Shown here in pieces: positions 63,621 through 64,000 of a stretch of 64,000 nt of DNA (position 1 is its first letter; each line of letters starts with the position of its first letter). The position numbers and the translations under genes are program-made. Location: positions 12,570,533-12,634,532 of the forward strand of contig NC_048542.1 of the NCBI RefSeq assembly GCF_902806685.2. Direction: 5' to 3'. The notes beneath the pieces are model-generated. The model was given only the letters and a program-made list of their open reading frames with translations. It was not told where the DNA came from and did not search any database. Source of the DNA: Maniola hyperantus. Its lineage: Eukaryota > Arthropoda > Insecta > Lepidoptera > Nymphalidae.

Positions 63621-64000
63621 AGCCCTCGCCCATAGCGACTTTTTGTAGCGATGCTGTCGCGCGTTTACTAAACACACGCCAGCATCACTACTAACGCGTG
63701 TTAGTCGGATTAGCAACGCGCTACTGCATCGCGACTGTATCGATGCAAACGCGCGACCGTGTTGGACGACATCGGGGAAAGAACGGAGGGAGGGTGGCGC
63801 ATGAATGGAGAACCAAGCATCAGTGCAACATTTTTTTCTCGTTTGCATCGAGACAGAAGCGCGACAGTATCGCGTTTGCATTGCGACTGAATCTAAGACC
63901 GTGGGCGAGGGCACACAGTTAGCGACCGCTTCGCGACTGTATCGATGCGGAAGCGCGACAGCATCGCTACTGTATCGCTACAAAAAGTCGCCGTGGGCGA
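63621..64000. mobile_element. Inverted-repeat element with GCGAC/ATCGC subrepeats, reaching the window edge
   Basis: CTCGCCCATAGCGACTTTTT at the left and AAAAAGTCGCCGTGGGCGA at the very end are inverse copies, each continued by GTAGCGAT/ATCGCTAC. Between them GCGACTGTATCGATGC, GCGACAGCATCGC and CGCGTTTGCAT recur many times on both strands. It is probably a hAT-like non-autonomous element; the last bases lie outside the window. Confidence 0.65.

Larger units (their letters stand above)
60339..64000. other. Right flank of the long-LTR element
   Basis: No host gene recognised. It contains the repeats listed below. Stretches 60606-60750, 61376-61889, 62704-63190 and 63217-63334 have no recognised feature; a minus frame at 61429-61620 has no known domain. 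Confidence 0.45.

Overview
The window looks like nuclear DNA of a lepidopteran (butterfly or moth). It is AT-rich and gene-poor. It is crowded with repeat types familiar from Lepidoptera: short Helitron-like elements ending in a GC hairpin plus CTAG, tRNA-headed SINEs, RTE/CR1-type LINE tails, inverted-repeat MITEs, and a repeat that opens with a GGTTCCGTA motif. The species cannot be named from this sequence.

Only one host gene is supported. It is a beaten-path (Beat) family gene on the minus strand. Six exons were assembled by matching splice sites and reading phase: 23116-23324, 22491-22626, 15307-15440, 14606-14721, 12636-12739 and 10452-10552. They encode about 265 residues: two Ig-like domains and a hydrophobic C-terminal tail that suggests membrane or GPI anchoring. 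The exon with the start codon and signal peptide was not found and must lie to the right of 23324, possibly outside the window. Positions 23325-49035 and 60339-64000 are therefore either its first intron or upstream intergenic DNA.

Two young LTR retrotransposons stand out. (1) 49040-60334 is an 11.3 kb Ty3/gypsy-type element with unusually long 2899-bp LTRs that differ at only two positions I could find, flanked by a GTCA duplication. It carries gag with an Arg/Gly-rich tail and no zinc knuckle. The gag stop directly follows an AAAAAAC slippery heptamer and is followed by a foldable stem, pointing to -1 frameshifting into pol. Pol starts with a G-patch-like motif ahead of protease, reverse transcriptase, RNase H and integrase. 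A UGA stop splits integrase, and there is no env. (2) 29034-31016 is a small CsRn1/Kabuki-type element with identical 142-bp LTRs and a GTTA duplication. Its LTRs, primer-binding site and polypurine tract point right, while a gag-protease-RT block between them points left, so its interior is inverted. It is inserted into a GGTTCCGTA-family repeat.

The rest is a mosaic of small mobile elements, several nested in one another. Examples are a 502-bp almost perfect foldback palindrome (10895-11396), a 285-bp MITE with perfect 75-bp arms (4505-4789), SINEs inside other repeats (35797-36113, 48537-48765), and several locally repeated, strongly diverged blocks 0.5-2 kb apart. No ordinary tRNA or rRNA gene, CRISPR array or bacterial-style feature is present.
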